DNA of 64,000 nt, from contig JAUJNY010000001.1 of assembly GCA_030447955.1 (NCBI GenBank), forward strand, positions 927,066 to 991,065. The letters run 5' to 3'. Made by a program: the position numbers and the translations under genes. A model generated the notes under the pieces. The model was given only the letters and a program-made list of their open reading frames with translations. It ran no database searches and was not told the DNA's origin. The stretch is from Jiangellales bacterium. Lineage in GTDB: Bacteria > Actinomycetota > Actinomycetes > Jiangellales > Jiangellaceae. Shown here piece after piece: positions 31,459 through 39,113 of the stretch; the stretch's first letter is position 1, and each line of letters begins with the position of its first letter.

Positions 31459-32691
31459 CTACCCCAGCTGGTCGCGGCGGCGTGTCAGGTAGGCCGTCTC
31501 GGCGGTGTTGCCCGCCAGCGCGATAGCTCGGCCGTACGCCGCCCGCGACTCCTCGATGCGGCCCAGCCGGCGCAGGATGTCGGCTCGGGCCGCAAAGTAG
31601 GCGTGGTAGTCGACCAGCTCGCCCTGGAGACGGTCGACGATCGCCAGCGCGACGTCCGGGCCATCGATCTCCGCGATCGCTACAGCTCGATTGAGGGCCA
31701 CGATCGGCGACGGGTCGAGTCGAACGAGCTGGTCGTAGAGGGCCACGATCTGCGACCAGTCGGTGTCGCGCGCATCGCGGGCCGAGGTGTGCACGGCGTT
31801 GATCGCGGCCAGGATCTGGTACCGGCCCGGGGCCTGGCCCGTGGCCAGGCGCTCCCTCACCAGCCGATGACCCTCGGCGATCAGCGCGGCGTCCCAGGCT
31901 CCACGGTCCTGCTTGTCGAGAGTGACTAGCTCGCCGTTCCCCGTAACCCGGGCGGCGCGGCGGGCCTCGGTGAGCAGCATCAGCGCCAGCAGCCCCGCCA
32001 CCTCACCGTCCTCCGGCATGAGTTCACGGAGCAGTCGCGCGAGCCGGATGGCCTCGGCGGTCAGGTCGTGACGCACAGGGTCGGTGTCGGGCCCGCTCGC
32101 CAGGTAGCCCTCGTTAAAGACCAGAAACAGGACGGCGAGCACGCCGGAGACTCGTCCCGGCAGGTCATCCGCGGACGGCACCCGGTAGGGGATACGAGCC
32201 GCCTTGATCTTCGCCTTCGCACGGGTGATCCGTTGTCTCATGGTGGCTTCCTGCGCCAGGAAGGCACGAGCGATCTCCGGCACGGTCAGACCGCCGACCA
32301 TGCGGAGCGTCAGCGCCACGCGGGCCTCCGGGGCGAGCGCCGGGTGGCAGCACGTAAAGATCAGCCGAAGCCGCTCGTCATCGACGGCACCCACGGAGTC
32401 GCGCGGGACGTCGTCGTACATCATCTGCGCCTGCTTGTGCTTGTCGTCGCGCTTGTTCTCGCGCCTGATCCGGTCGAGGGCCTTGCGGCGGGCGGTCGTG
32501 GTCAGCCAACCGCCCGGGTTGGGAGGGACGCCATCGGCCGGCCACCGCTCGACGGCGGTCGCGAAGGCCTCGGCGGCGGCCTCCTCGGCGACGTCGAGAT
32601 CACCGAAGTGCCTGTTCAGGATGGCCACCACCCGGGCCCACTCCTCGTGATGCGCCCGGCTGATCACCTCACCGACGTCGACCGGGCTCAC
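31459..32691 (-). CDS. ECF42-type sigma factor with C-terminal extension
   Basis: The protein has 410 residues, roughly twice a plain ECF factor. Region 2 is at about 10-80 (EEWARVVAILNRHFGDLDVA, GWLTTTARRKALDRIRREN). Region 4 is at about 115-170 (LRMVGGLTVPEIARAFLAQE, ATMRQRITRAKAKI). The long C-terminal region is helical, TPR-like, with GRYQILAAINAVHTSARDAR and VALNRAVAIAEIDGPDVALA. This architecture defines the ECF42 group, whose genes are linked to YCII/DGPF genes, as here. The C-terminal part probably regulates activity in place of an anti-sigma factor. It overlaps the YCII stop by 4 bp. Confidence 0.93.
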   Translation of the reverse strand: MSPVDVGEVISRAHHEEWARVVAILNRHFGDLDVAEEAAAEAFATAVERWPADGVPPNPGGWLTTTARRKALDRIRRENKRDDKHKQAQMMYDDVPRDSVGAVDDERLRLIFTCCHPALAPEARVALTLRMVGGLTVPEIARAFLAQEATMRQRITRAKAKIKAARIPYRVPSADDLPGRVSGVLAVLFLVFNEGYLASGPDTDPVRHDLTAEAIRLARLLRELMPEDGEVAGLLALMLLTEARRAARVTGNGELVTLDKQDRGAWDAALIAEGHRLVRERLATGQAPGRYQILAAINAVHTSARDARDTDWSQIVALYDQLVRLDPSPIVALNRAVAIAEIDGPDVALAIVDRLQGELVDYHAYFAARADILRRLGRIEESRAAYGRAIALAGNTAETAYLTRRRDQLG

Positions 32692-33020
32692 AGGAACGGG
32701 CGCACCTCCACCCGGCGGTTGCAGGCCTTCGATCCCGCGGCGGCCAGCTTCAACGCCACGTCGAGGTCAGCGGCCTCGATGATCCAGAAGCCGGAGAGCC
32801 ACTCCTTCGTCTCCACGAAAGGGCCATCGATGAACATCGCCTCCGCACCCCGGCCGTCGACGACCGTGGCCGTCCTGGGCGCCCCGAGGCCGCCCGCGAA
32901 GACCCAGTGGCCGTCGGCCCGGAGCCCGTCGTTGAAGGCGTTGATGTCGGCCGCCTCGTCCGAGGTGGCGGAGTTGGGCGTGTCGTCGATCACGGAAACC
33001 AGGTACTGCATAGGGATCAT
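32688..33020 (-). CDS. YCII/DGPF-domain protein
   Basis: The protein has 110 residues. MQYLVSVIDD, HWVFAGGLGAPRTATVVDG and MFIDGPFVETKEWLSGFWI (the DGPF-type motif) show the ferredoxin-like YCII fold. Biochemical function is unknown; these proteins accompany ECF42 sigma factors and are thought to be their targets or part of the signal path. The sigma gene follows with a 4-bp overlap. ATG 33020 or the ATG three codons later may start it; the promoter motif lies 44 bp upstream. Confidence 0.9.
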   Translation of the reverse strand: MIPMQYLVSVIDDTPNSATSDEAADINAFNDGLRADGHWVFAGGLGAPRTATVVDGRGAEAMFIDGPFVETKEWLSGFWIIEAADLDVALKLAAAGSKACNRRVEVRPFL

Positions 33021-33063
33021 CCTCCTGTGCTACGGAACGCCCCTCGTGGACGTGTGCGCACTC

Positions 33064-33094
33064 GTGCCACGAACACCCCCGCCCCGATCCGACA
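33064..33094 (-). promoter_or_regulatory. Candidate ECF42 promoter of YCII-sigma operon
   Basis: On the minus strand TGTCGGATC, 12 bases, then TTCGTGGCAC. It matches 31284-31314 in both boxes and in spacing, which suggests that the sigma factor drives its own operon and did drive the now broken YCII gene. Confidence 0.65.
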
Positions 33095-33399
33095 CCACCT
33101 CGCGATCTCTCAACGACCTTCTGGCACACAGATCATGACGATTCCGACGCCTCGGAGCAGGCGCGTTGTCCATCGGGCACGCTCATGCCGGGCGACCTCG
33201 ATGTTGCGCTCTACCGACCGCTCCAGTCCCCGCCCTTGTCCCAGCCACGAGGAGGACGGCTGGCCGCTTGGGATCGAGCACGAAGAGTTTGCGTACCTAG
33301 CGTGGCGGGCGCCGAGCGCCTAGCGTCGCTTTCTCGTTGGGCCTGGAGGATGTGCCCTGTCTGCGGCTTTGAGTCAGCAAACCGGAGGTACGGAGCGGA
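33095..33399. other. Intergenic region without evident gene
   Basis: About 300 bases between the YCII operon promoter and the VOC gene. Short open frames exist in several phases, none with recognisable protein features. A GGAGG followed by ACGGAGCGGA lies directly before the ATG at 33400. Confidence 0.5.
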
Positions 33400-34122
33400 A
33401 TGACTTGTCACCTCGTCGCGCTCTGCTTCGATGCGAACGACCCGCAAGGTCTGGCGCGCTTCTGGTCCGGCGTCCTGGGTTGGGAGATGACCGACGACCC
33501 CCATGACGGCATCACGCTCCTGCCCGACGATGACACCGGGTTCCGGATCCGATCCGTCCCCACTCAGGAGCAGAAGACTGGTCCCAACCAGATGCACCTT
33601 CACCTGACGAGCACCTCCCTCGATGACCAGCAGCAGACCGTGGCCCGGGCGCTGGAACTCGGCGGCCGGCACATCGACATCGGTCAGCTCCCTGAGGAAG
33701 AGCATGTGGTGCTTGCCGACCCCGAAGGCAACGAGTTCTGTGTCATCGAGCCGGGCAACAACTTCCTCGCCGACTGCGGGTTCGTCGGAGAGCTGGCGTG
33801 TGACGGCTCGCAACAGGTCGGGTACTTCTGGAGCGAGGCGCTGGGCTGGCCGTTGGTCTGGGACCAGGAACAGGAGACCGCGATCCGCTCGCCACACGGT
33901 GGGCCGAAGATCGCGTGGGGCGGTCCACCGCTGATGCCGAAGACCGGGAAGAACCGGCTGCATTTCGACATCGCTCCACCCGTCCACGGTGATCAGCAAG
34001 CGCAGGTCGACCGTCTCGTCTCCCTCGGGGCGACTCGCATCGACATCGGCCAGGGCGAGGTGAGCTGGGTGGTCATGGCCGATCCCGATGGCCATGAGTT
34101 CTGTGTGTTGACCCCGCGATAG
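33400..34122 (+). CDS. VOC-family protein with two glyoxalase-like domains
   Basis: The protein has 240 residues made of two tandem VOC units (about 1-118 and 125-240), each with the pattern LARFWSGVLGWEM or YFWSEALGWPLVW and ending in DPEGNEFCVIEP or DPDGHEFCVLTP. This is the actinobacterial glyoxalase_6 type. Metal-site residues (His in MHLHL and LHFDI, Glu in NEFCV and HEFCV) are present in both units. Catalysis or antibiotic/ligand binding are both possible; the substrate cannot be told. Monocistronic on the plus strand. Confidence 0.9.
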   Translation: MTCHLVALCFDANDPQGLARFWSGVLGWEMTDDPHDGITLLPDDDTGFRIRSVPTQEQKTGPNQMHLHLTSTSLDDQQQTVARALELGGRHIDIGQLPEEEHVVLADPEGNEFCVIEPGNNFLADCGFVGELACDGSQQVGYFWSEALGWPLVWDQEQETAIRSPHGGPKIAWGGPPLMPKTGKNRLHFDIAPPVHGDQQAQVDRLVSLGATRIDIGQGEVSWVVMADPDGHEFCVLTPR

Positions 34123-34295
34123 CGCGACCACATCCGGATAGCCGGTGACCCGCACAATCGCTCCGGGCGAGCGACTCAGTCACGTTCGGGGCTTGCGAGC
34201 GCGGTTCACGGTCGTTGCGTTCAACGCGGTCCCCGGCGCGGCCGTACACACCCTTGAGCGTCCGCCAAGAGCCGGACCCCCCTCAAGGAGATCGC

Positions 34296-34931
34296 ATGCG
34301 TACACCCCGATCAGCACTTCTTGCCGTCGTGAGCGTAGGAGCGCTCGCAGTCGGCGGCGCGACCGGCGCCCTGGCCTCCCACGACGGCGGCGGGACCGAC
34401 AGCTACGGCGGCCGGGGAGCTTTCCGGGCCGCGTCGTACATCAACTCCGACGCCGGCGCCAACCCGAACGTCGACCCGAACTCCAGCTGCTTCACTCCTG
34501 ACCAGTACGACCGTCAGCGGGTCAGCACCAAGGTCAGCGGCAACCCGGGCAACCGCAACGTGCACAACGACGCGTGCTTCCTGGACATGAACGGCAACAA
34601 GGCCGACGGCCCGGCATCCTTCCAGAGCTTCGGGGTCGGATACATCAGCGCCTGCCCCGACCCGGACGGCAGCGGCCCCAAGTACGCCGTCCTCAGCGAC
34701 ACCAACGGCGACGGTCGCAAGGACCTCTGCTTCCAGTCGGGCTATCAGGAGATGCCACTGCCAACCACGCCCGGGCAAGAGGAGTTCCACGCCCGGGTGA
34801 ACAACACCTCCGTCAACGGAACCCAGCGGGTGGTCTGGTGCTCCGACGCGGACGCTGACGGCTGCAGCGACGAGGACGTCAAGGACGGCATCACCGTCTC
34901 CTGGTTCGGCGGCGACGACAGCCGCTACTGA
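34296..34931 (+). CDS. Secreted protein with calcium-site-like motif, unknown
   Basis: The protein has 211 residues; AAGGAG lies 5 bases before the ATG. Signal peptide MRTPRSALLAVVSVGALAVG, cleaved about residue 28. The mature part has six or more Cys (SSCFTP, NDACFLD, SACPDPDG, DLCFQS, WCSDADADGCSDE), suggesting several disulfides. DTNGDGRKDL and DADADGCSDED resemble calcium-binding loops of dockerin or thrombospondin type 3 type. Extracellular, function unknown. Followed by a strong terminator. Confidence 0.8.
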   Translation: MRTPRSALLAVVSVGALAVGGATGALASHDGGGTDSYGGRGAFRAASYINSDAGANPNVDPNSSCFTPDQYDRQRVSTKVSGNPGNRNVHNDACFLDMNGNKADGPASFQSFGVGYISACPDPDGSGPKYAVLSDTNGDGRKDLCFQSGYQEMPLPTTPGQEEFHARVNNTSVNGTQRVVWCSDADADGCSDEDVKDGITVSWFGGDDSRY

Positions 34932-34986
34932 CGTCTAGCCATCCCGCCCCGCAAGGGGCCGCGTTCTGATCGACTCGATACGCCGA

Positions 34987-35019
34987 AGCACCCGCCCTCC
35001 CAGCTGGAGGGCGGGTGCT
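34987..35019 (+). terminator. Strong hairpin terminator
   Basis: A perfect 14-bp stem AGCACCCGCCCTCC/GGAGGGCGGGTGCT with loop CAGCT, 55 bp after the stop of the secreted protein. No T-run. Confidence 0.9.
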
Positions 35020-35098
35020 CCGTCGTGAGCTGGCCATCCGGCGAGCCTTCCGGAGCCGGACGCAGACGACGTAGGTTGACGCTTGGACGGAGGAGTCA

Positions 35099-35773
35099 GT
35101 GGTGCAGCCACAGGCGAGACGGTGGACCCTTTCGGCTGGCGCCTCCACGGGTATCGCCGCGGCCATAGTGGTGGCGGGCGCGGTCCCAGCGGCGGCGCAC
35201 CACGCGAACGTGATCGCCACCGGCTCGTGCGACCGCACCATCGCCTATGGGGTCACGTCGTGGTCGGGCCAGCCGGACAACCCGGAGACACCGGTAGACG
35301 AGACCGCGCTGTCGCGCACGAACGAGGCGATCGAGGTGACCTGGTCTGCCGACGGCGGCGAGCCCATGCTCGTTGAGGACGGTGTGGAGCACAGGCTGGC
35401 CGCGGACAACGATTTCACGTTCTCGGGGACGTTCACCGTCCCTCGTCCGCGGCCGGAAGTGGTGACCGTCTCCGTGGTGCCACTGCAACCTTGGGCCAGC
35501 GGAGGGCGGATCGGCGAGCCACGAACCGCGACGGTCGATCTGAGCGAGTGCAAGGGACGCGGCTCGGCCAGCGGTGGCGACCGTTCAGCGCGTGACGACA
35601 CCGAGAACACCTCGTTCGGGGACACCAGCGACTCGGCCGCCACCGCCGGCACTCTCAGCGGCGGCCCCCTGCCCTGGGTTCTGGGTGGAGCTCTCGCCGC
35701 CGGTGGCGCCGCACTGCTCCTCGCCCTGTGGCAGGACAGGCGGAGCCGTTACGCGAGGCCCGGCTGGTGGTAG
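35099..35773 (+). CDS. Surface protein with signal peptide and C-terminal anchor
   Basis: The protein has 224 residues. Signal peptide about 1-34 (ASTGIAAAIVVAGAVPAAAH). An extracellular beta-rich domain carries two Cys (GSCDRT, LSECKG). A disordered linker (about 155-185) leads to a C-terminal membrane segment (LPWVLGGALAAGGAALLLAL) and a short basic tail. This is the topology of wall-exposed, membrane-anchored actinobacterial surface proteins. It lacks an LPxTG sorting motif. GGAGG lies 5-9 bases before GTG 35099; the adjacent GTG 35102 is equally possible. Function unknown. Confidence 0.8.
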   Translation: MVQPQARRWTLSAGASTGIAAAIVVAGAVPAAAHHANVIATGSCDRTIAYGVTSWSGQPDNPETPVDETALSRTNEAIEVTWSADGGEPMLVEDGVEHRLAADNDFTFSGTFTVPRPRPEVVTVSVVPLQPWASGGRIGEPRTATVDLSECKGRGSASGGDRSARDDTENTSFGDTSDSAATAGTLSGGPLPWVLGGALAAGGAALLLALWQDRRSRYARPGWW

Positions 35774-35818
35774 CTGGTCCGTGGCCACGCCCCCGGGAGA
35801 CCCCCAAGGCCCGAGCGC

Positions 35819-36406
35819 TTAGGCGCCGTACGGCTCCAAAGCCCGACCCGCCCGCAGGACGCGACCCCACCATGTCAGCCGGTCGAGCATCACCTTGGCG
35901 GACGCGGCTGCCACGCCGTCGTCGAGGAGCTCACCGTCGCCGTCGAAGCGCCCGCCGGCCCGTGGGATCGCGACCCCGTCGCGGATCGCCACGACGTGGA
36001 GCTCGCCGAGCACCTGCCGCAGCTGCTCAGTTGCTCGCACACCACCGGAAAGCCCGCCGTAAGACACGATCGCCGCCGGCTTGGCCGCCCACTCCGCGTA
36101 GACGGCGTCCAGCGCCAGCTTGAGGGACGCGGGGTAGCCGTGGTTGTACTCGGGCGTCACCAGGAGGTAGGCGTCGGCGGCGGCAACCCGTTCGGCGAAG
36201 GCGCGGACCCGCTCCGGGTAGCGACCCGACCGCGGATGCGCCGCCGACTGTACGGAAGGCAGCTCGGCGTCTCTCAGGTCGAGCAGGTCCACGTCCACGT
36301 CGTCGCGCTGCTCCGCCACCCCGGCCACCCAGCGGGCGACCGTGTCGCCCAGCCGACCCTCGCGGGTGCTTCCGATCAGGATCAGCAGGCGCAGCGCGGC
36401 ATCCAT
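35819..36406 (-). CDS. NADPH-dependent FMN reductase family protein
   Basis: The protein has 195 residues. The flavodoxin-like fold shows in LRLLILIGSTREGRLGD (phosphate-binding loop), LVTPEYNHGYPASLKLALDA (the PEYN signature) and AAIVSYGGLSGGVRA. It should reduce FMN or quinone-like substrates with NAD(P)H. ATG 36406 has GGGAGGGG just upstream and is chosen over the longer frame to 36445, whose first 13 codons look unconserved. It is convergent with the preceding surface-protein gene. Confidence 0.92.
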   Translation of the reverse strand: MDAALRLLILIGSTREGRLGDTVARWVAGVAEQRDDVDVDLLDLRDAELPSVQSAAHPRSGRYPERVRAFAERVAAADAYLLVTPEYNHGYPASLKLALDAVYAEWAAKPAAIVSYGGLSGGVRATEQLRQVLGELHVVAIRDGVAIPRAGGRFDGDGELLDDGVAAASAKVMLDRLTWWGRVLRAGRALEPYGA

Positions 36407-36553
36407 GGCTCGTCCCCTCCCGACTACTAGTTGTCCACGCAACATTCAGGGCGGAGTCGGCATTCCGGGGCCGCTGCTGGGGTCGGCGCGGGTCGGCCTT
36501 CGCGGCTGGACCAGGCAAGGGGACACCCGGGCAGCGCGGGTCGTTGCGGGGTC

Positions 36554-37318
36554 ATGCAGCGAAGGCAGCGGAGGCGGGTGGCGGTGGAGCCTTGCCCCAA
36601 GCGGGTGCGTGCCTATCTCGGTGGGGCGTTGGTCGCGGACACCACGCACGCCCTGCTGGTGTGGGAGGTGCCGTACTACCCGGCCTTTTACGTGCCGCGC
36701 CGGGACGTTCGTGCCAAGCTCGTCGAGAACGGGGGGAGGACCCATTCACCGAGTCGCGGTGAGGCCAGCGGCCAGGACGTCCTCGCTGGCGGGCGGCGGG
36801 CGGCGCGTGCCGCCTGGTTGTACGAGGACTCACCGGTCGAGGGGATCCGCGGTCACGTCCGCTTCGAGTGGGAGGCCATGGACGCGTGGTTCGAGGAGGA
36901 CGAGGAGGTCTTCACGCACCCGCGTGACCCGTACACCCGGGTCGACGTGCTGTCGAGCAGCCGGCACGTACGGGTCGAGGTCGACGGAGTCAGCGTGGCT
37001 GAGTCGACCAGCCCGCGGATCCTCTTCGAGACCGGGCTGCCTCCGCGCTACTACCTACCCAAAACCGACGTCCGGATGGACCTGCTCGACCCGACCGACT
37101 CGGTGTCGTACTGCCCGTACAAGGGTCGCGCGGAGTGGTGGTCGCTGCGCGCCGGGGACGGCCCGGAGGCGCCGGTGCGCACCGACCTGGCCTGGGGCTA
37201 CCGCTATCCGTTGCCGGAGAGCCTCGGGATCGCCGGCCTGGTCTGCTTCTACAACGAGAAAGTCGACCTCTACGTGGACGGCGAGCTGCAGGCACGCCCG
37301 CACACGAAGTTCAGCTGA
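36554..37318 (+). CDS. Tandem DUF427 protein
   Basis: The protein has 254 residues. Two DUF427 units: the first at about 10-120 (RVRAYLGGALVADTTHALLV, YYPAFYVPRRDVRA), the second at about 130-250 (HVRVEVDGVSVAESTSPRIL, YYLPKTDVRMDLL, SYCPYKGRAEWWSLR, FYNEKVDLYVDGEL). The second unit is the better conserved. The function of DUF427 is unknown; a small beta-rich fold with Tyr/Trp-rich pocket is suggested. ATG 36554 gives a natural N-terminus; the open frame extends further upstream without similarity. Confidence 0.85.
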   Translation: MQRRQRRRVAVEPCPKRVRAYLGGALVADTTHALLVWEVPYYPAFYVPRRDVRAKLVENGGRTHSPSRGEASGQDVLAGGRRAARAAWLYEDSPVEGIRGHVRFEWEAMDAWFEEDEEVFTHPRDPYTRVDVLSSSRHVRVEVDGVSVAESTSPRILFETGLPPRYYLPKTDVRMDLLDPTDSVSYCPYKGRAEWWSLRAGDGPEAPVRTDLAWGYRYPLPESLGIAGLVCFYNEKVDLYVDGELQARPHTKFS

Positions 37319-37325
37319 GCGACAC

Positions 37326-37598
37326 TCAGGCCGCAGCCAGCTCGCGCAGCACGCCGGCGTACGGCTCGGGCACGTGTCGCACCGCGCGCCGGCACCAGGT
37401 GTCCAGGCCGGCATCGATGAGGTCGTGGCGTTCGCCGGTCAGCACCTCGACGAGGCGTAGGTCGACGATGGTGCGGGCGAGCGTCCACGCGATCGCGTCC
37501 ACGCGGACGTACGTCGGCTCGGAGTGGCGGGCCAGCCGCTCGAGCCAGGCCAACGCTTCCTGCTGCTCCGCGTCGACCCGGCAGCTGTCGTAGGACAT
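37326..37598 (-). CDS. Small conserved-looking protein, unknown
   Basis: The protein has 90 residues, predicted all-helical: EQQEALAWLERLARHSEPTY, TLARTIVDLRLVEVLTGERH, then HVPEPYAGVLRELAAA. ATG 37598 follows a GGGGG run. It is convergent with the DUF427 gene (7 bp between stops). Codon pattern supports coding on this strand, but I do not recognise the family. Confidence 0.6.
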   Translation of the reverse strand: MSYDSCRVDAEQQEALAWLERLARHSEPTYVRVDAIAWTLARTIVDLRLVEVLTGERHDLIDAGLDTWCRRAVRHVPEPYAGVLRELAAA

Positions 37599-37678
37599 GC
37601 CCCCAGCGTGCGCCGCCGCCCTGGATTCGATGCGTTGTCCACTGCCTTTCGACGAAATGGACATCAATTCGTGACCCT

Positions 37679-38398
37679 GTGGACACCTGGCAGGCTCTGC
37701 GCGTGCAGCGCGTCGCCACAGCCGCCTTCGGGGCGGCCGCGTCGGGTGCTGCGGTCCTGGGGCTGCGCGCCCTGCGGGTGCTGCGCAGCGCCGAGTTGTA
37801 CTCGGCCTATTGGCAACGGCAGGCGGCGTCCGAGGGTGAGCTGCTGTACGTGGCGCTCGGGGACTCCGCGGCCCAGGGCGTCGGCGCCAGCCATCCCGCG
37901 CTCGGGTACGTAGGTCGGCTCGCCGAGCAGGTGGCGCGCCGCACCGGACGTACGGTGCAAGTGGTCAATTTGAGCGTGTCGGGGGCGATGACCGCCGACC
38001 TGGTCCGCGAGCAGCTGCCCCAGCTGGCGGCAGCGGGAGCCCCCGACCTGGTGACTGTGGCGATCGGCGGTAACGACGCCGGCAGAACCGGACCGAAGGC
38101 GTTCCGGGCGGCGTTCGTCACGATGCTCGACGCGCTCCCGCGGGGCTCGTACGTCGCGGATGTCCCCGACTTCGGTGGTGGGCCACGCAAGCCGGCGGCG
38201 GCGGCGCTGGCGAGCATCGCCCGGGAGGAGTTGGCTCGCCGGCCGTCCCTGGTGAGCGTGGAACTGGAGGAGGCGACCGGGGCCATGCGGTTACGCGACT
38301 ACTCCGCCGACTTCTTCCACCCGGGCGACTCGGGCTACCGGATGTGGGCCGACGCGTTCTGGCGGGAGATGGCGCAGCGCCTGCCCGACGCTCGATGA
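37679..38398 (+). CDS. SGNH/GDSL-type hydrolase
   Basis: The protein has 239 residues. An N-terminal hydrophobic stretch (about 10-35, VATAAFGAAASGAAVLGLRA) acts as signal or anchor. SGNH blocks: LLYVALGDSAAQGVGA (nucleophile Ser in GDS), LSVSGAMTADLV (Gly block), VTVAIGGNDAGRT (Asn block) and DFFHPGDSGYRMWAD (Asp and His). It is a probable esterase or lipase at the cell surface. Its GTG start is divergent from the small gene at 37598. Confidence 0.93.
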   Translation: MDTWQALRVQRVATAAFGAAASGAAVLGLRALRVLRSAELYSAYWQRQAASEGELLYVALGDSAAQGVGASHPALGYVGRLAEQVARRTGRTVQVVNLSVSGAMTADLVREQLPQLAAAGAPDLVTVAIGGNDAGRTGPKAFRAAFVTMLDALPRGSYVADVPDFGGGPRKPAAAALASIAREELARRPSLVSVELEEATGAMRLRDYSADFFHPGDSGYRMWADAFWREMAQRLPDAR

Positions 38399-38610
38399 TC
38401 GCCGTCTCCGGTTAGAACAGGGGAGCGCAGTTGACTCCGTCCGCTGACCGCAAACGGCGATGATGACGAGGGCCGGTGCCGCCGCATCGACACGGCGTTC
38501 CCAGCCTGGTGCCAGCGTGACTGCTGTGGCAGGATGCCAGTGGCTCCGGTCAGCACGGCCAGCTTCGAGGTCGCTGGGGAAGGCGTCCCTCGAGCGTACG
38601 GAGGCAACCG

Positions 38611-39105
38611 GTGACCACGCGTGGGGTTCTTTACGTTCACGCTGCGCCGTCCGCGCTGTGCCCGCACGTCGAGTGGGCAGCAGCTGGTGTCCTCGGCGGC
38701 CGGCCGGGCATGTCCTGGACCCCTCAGCCGGCCGGTCGCGGCTGCTACCGCAGCGAGCTCTCCTGGCAGGGGGAGCCGGGTACGGCCGCCCGGTTGGCCA
38801 GCGCGCTGCGCGGCTGGCAGGCGCTGCGCTACGAGGTGACCGAGGAGCCGAGCCCCGGTCATGAGGGCGAGCGCTACTCCTACACGCCCGACCTGGGCAT
38901 CTTTCACGCCGTCACCGGCGTCCACGGCGACGTCCTCGTGCCGGAACAGCGGATCAAGGCTGCGGTCCTCAAGGCGGCGCTTGGCGACAACCCGCTTGAG
39001 GTGGAGCTGTCGCTGCTGCTCGGCCAGCCCTGGGACGACGAGCTCGAGCCCTTCCGGTACGCCGGCGCCGGGGCACCGGTCCGCTGGCTGCACCAGGTCG
39101 TCTGA
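38611..39105 (+). CDS. DUF3145 protein
   Basis: The protein has 164 residues. GVLYVHAAPSALCPHVEWAA, LASALRGWQALRYEVTEEPS, ERYSYTPDLGIFHAVTG and DDELEPFRYAGAGAPVRWLH match DUF3145, an actinobacterial family of unknown function encoded next to the fatty-acid synthesis or acyl-CoA carboxylase genes. It ends 8 bp from the convergent accD stop. The conserved location suggests a link to lipid metabolism. The chosen GTG start agrees with the family N-terminus. Confidence 0.9.
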   Translation: MTTRGVLYVHAAPSALCPHVEWAAAGVLGGRPGMSWTPQPAGRGCYRSELSWQGEPGTAARLASALRGWQALRYEVTEEPSPGHEGERYSYTPDLGIFHAVTGVHGDVLVPEQRIKAAVLKAALGDNPLEVELSLLLGQPWDDELEPFRYAGAGAPVRWLHQVV

Positions 39106-39113
39106 GCCGGCCC

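Noticed and set aside
33211-34155. Minus-strand frame opposite the VOC gene
   Set aside because: Antisense artefact; the plus strand has two clear VOC units.
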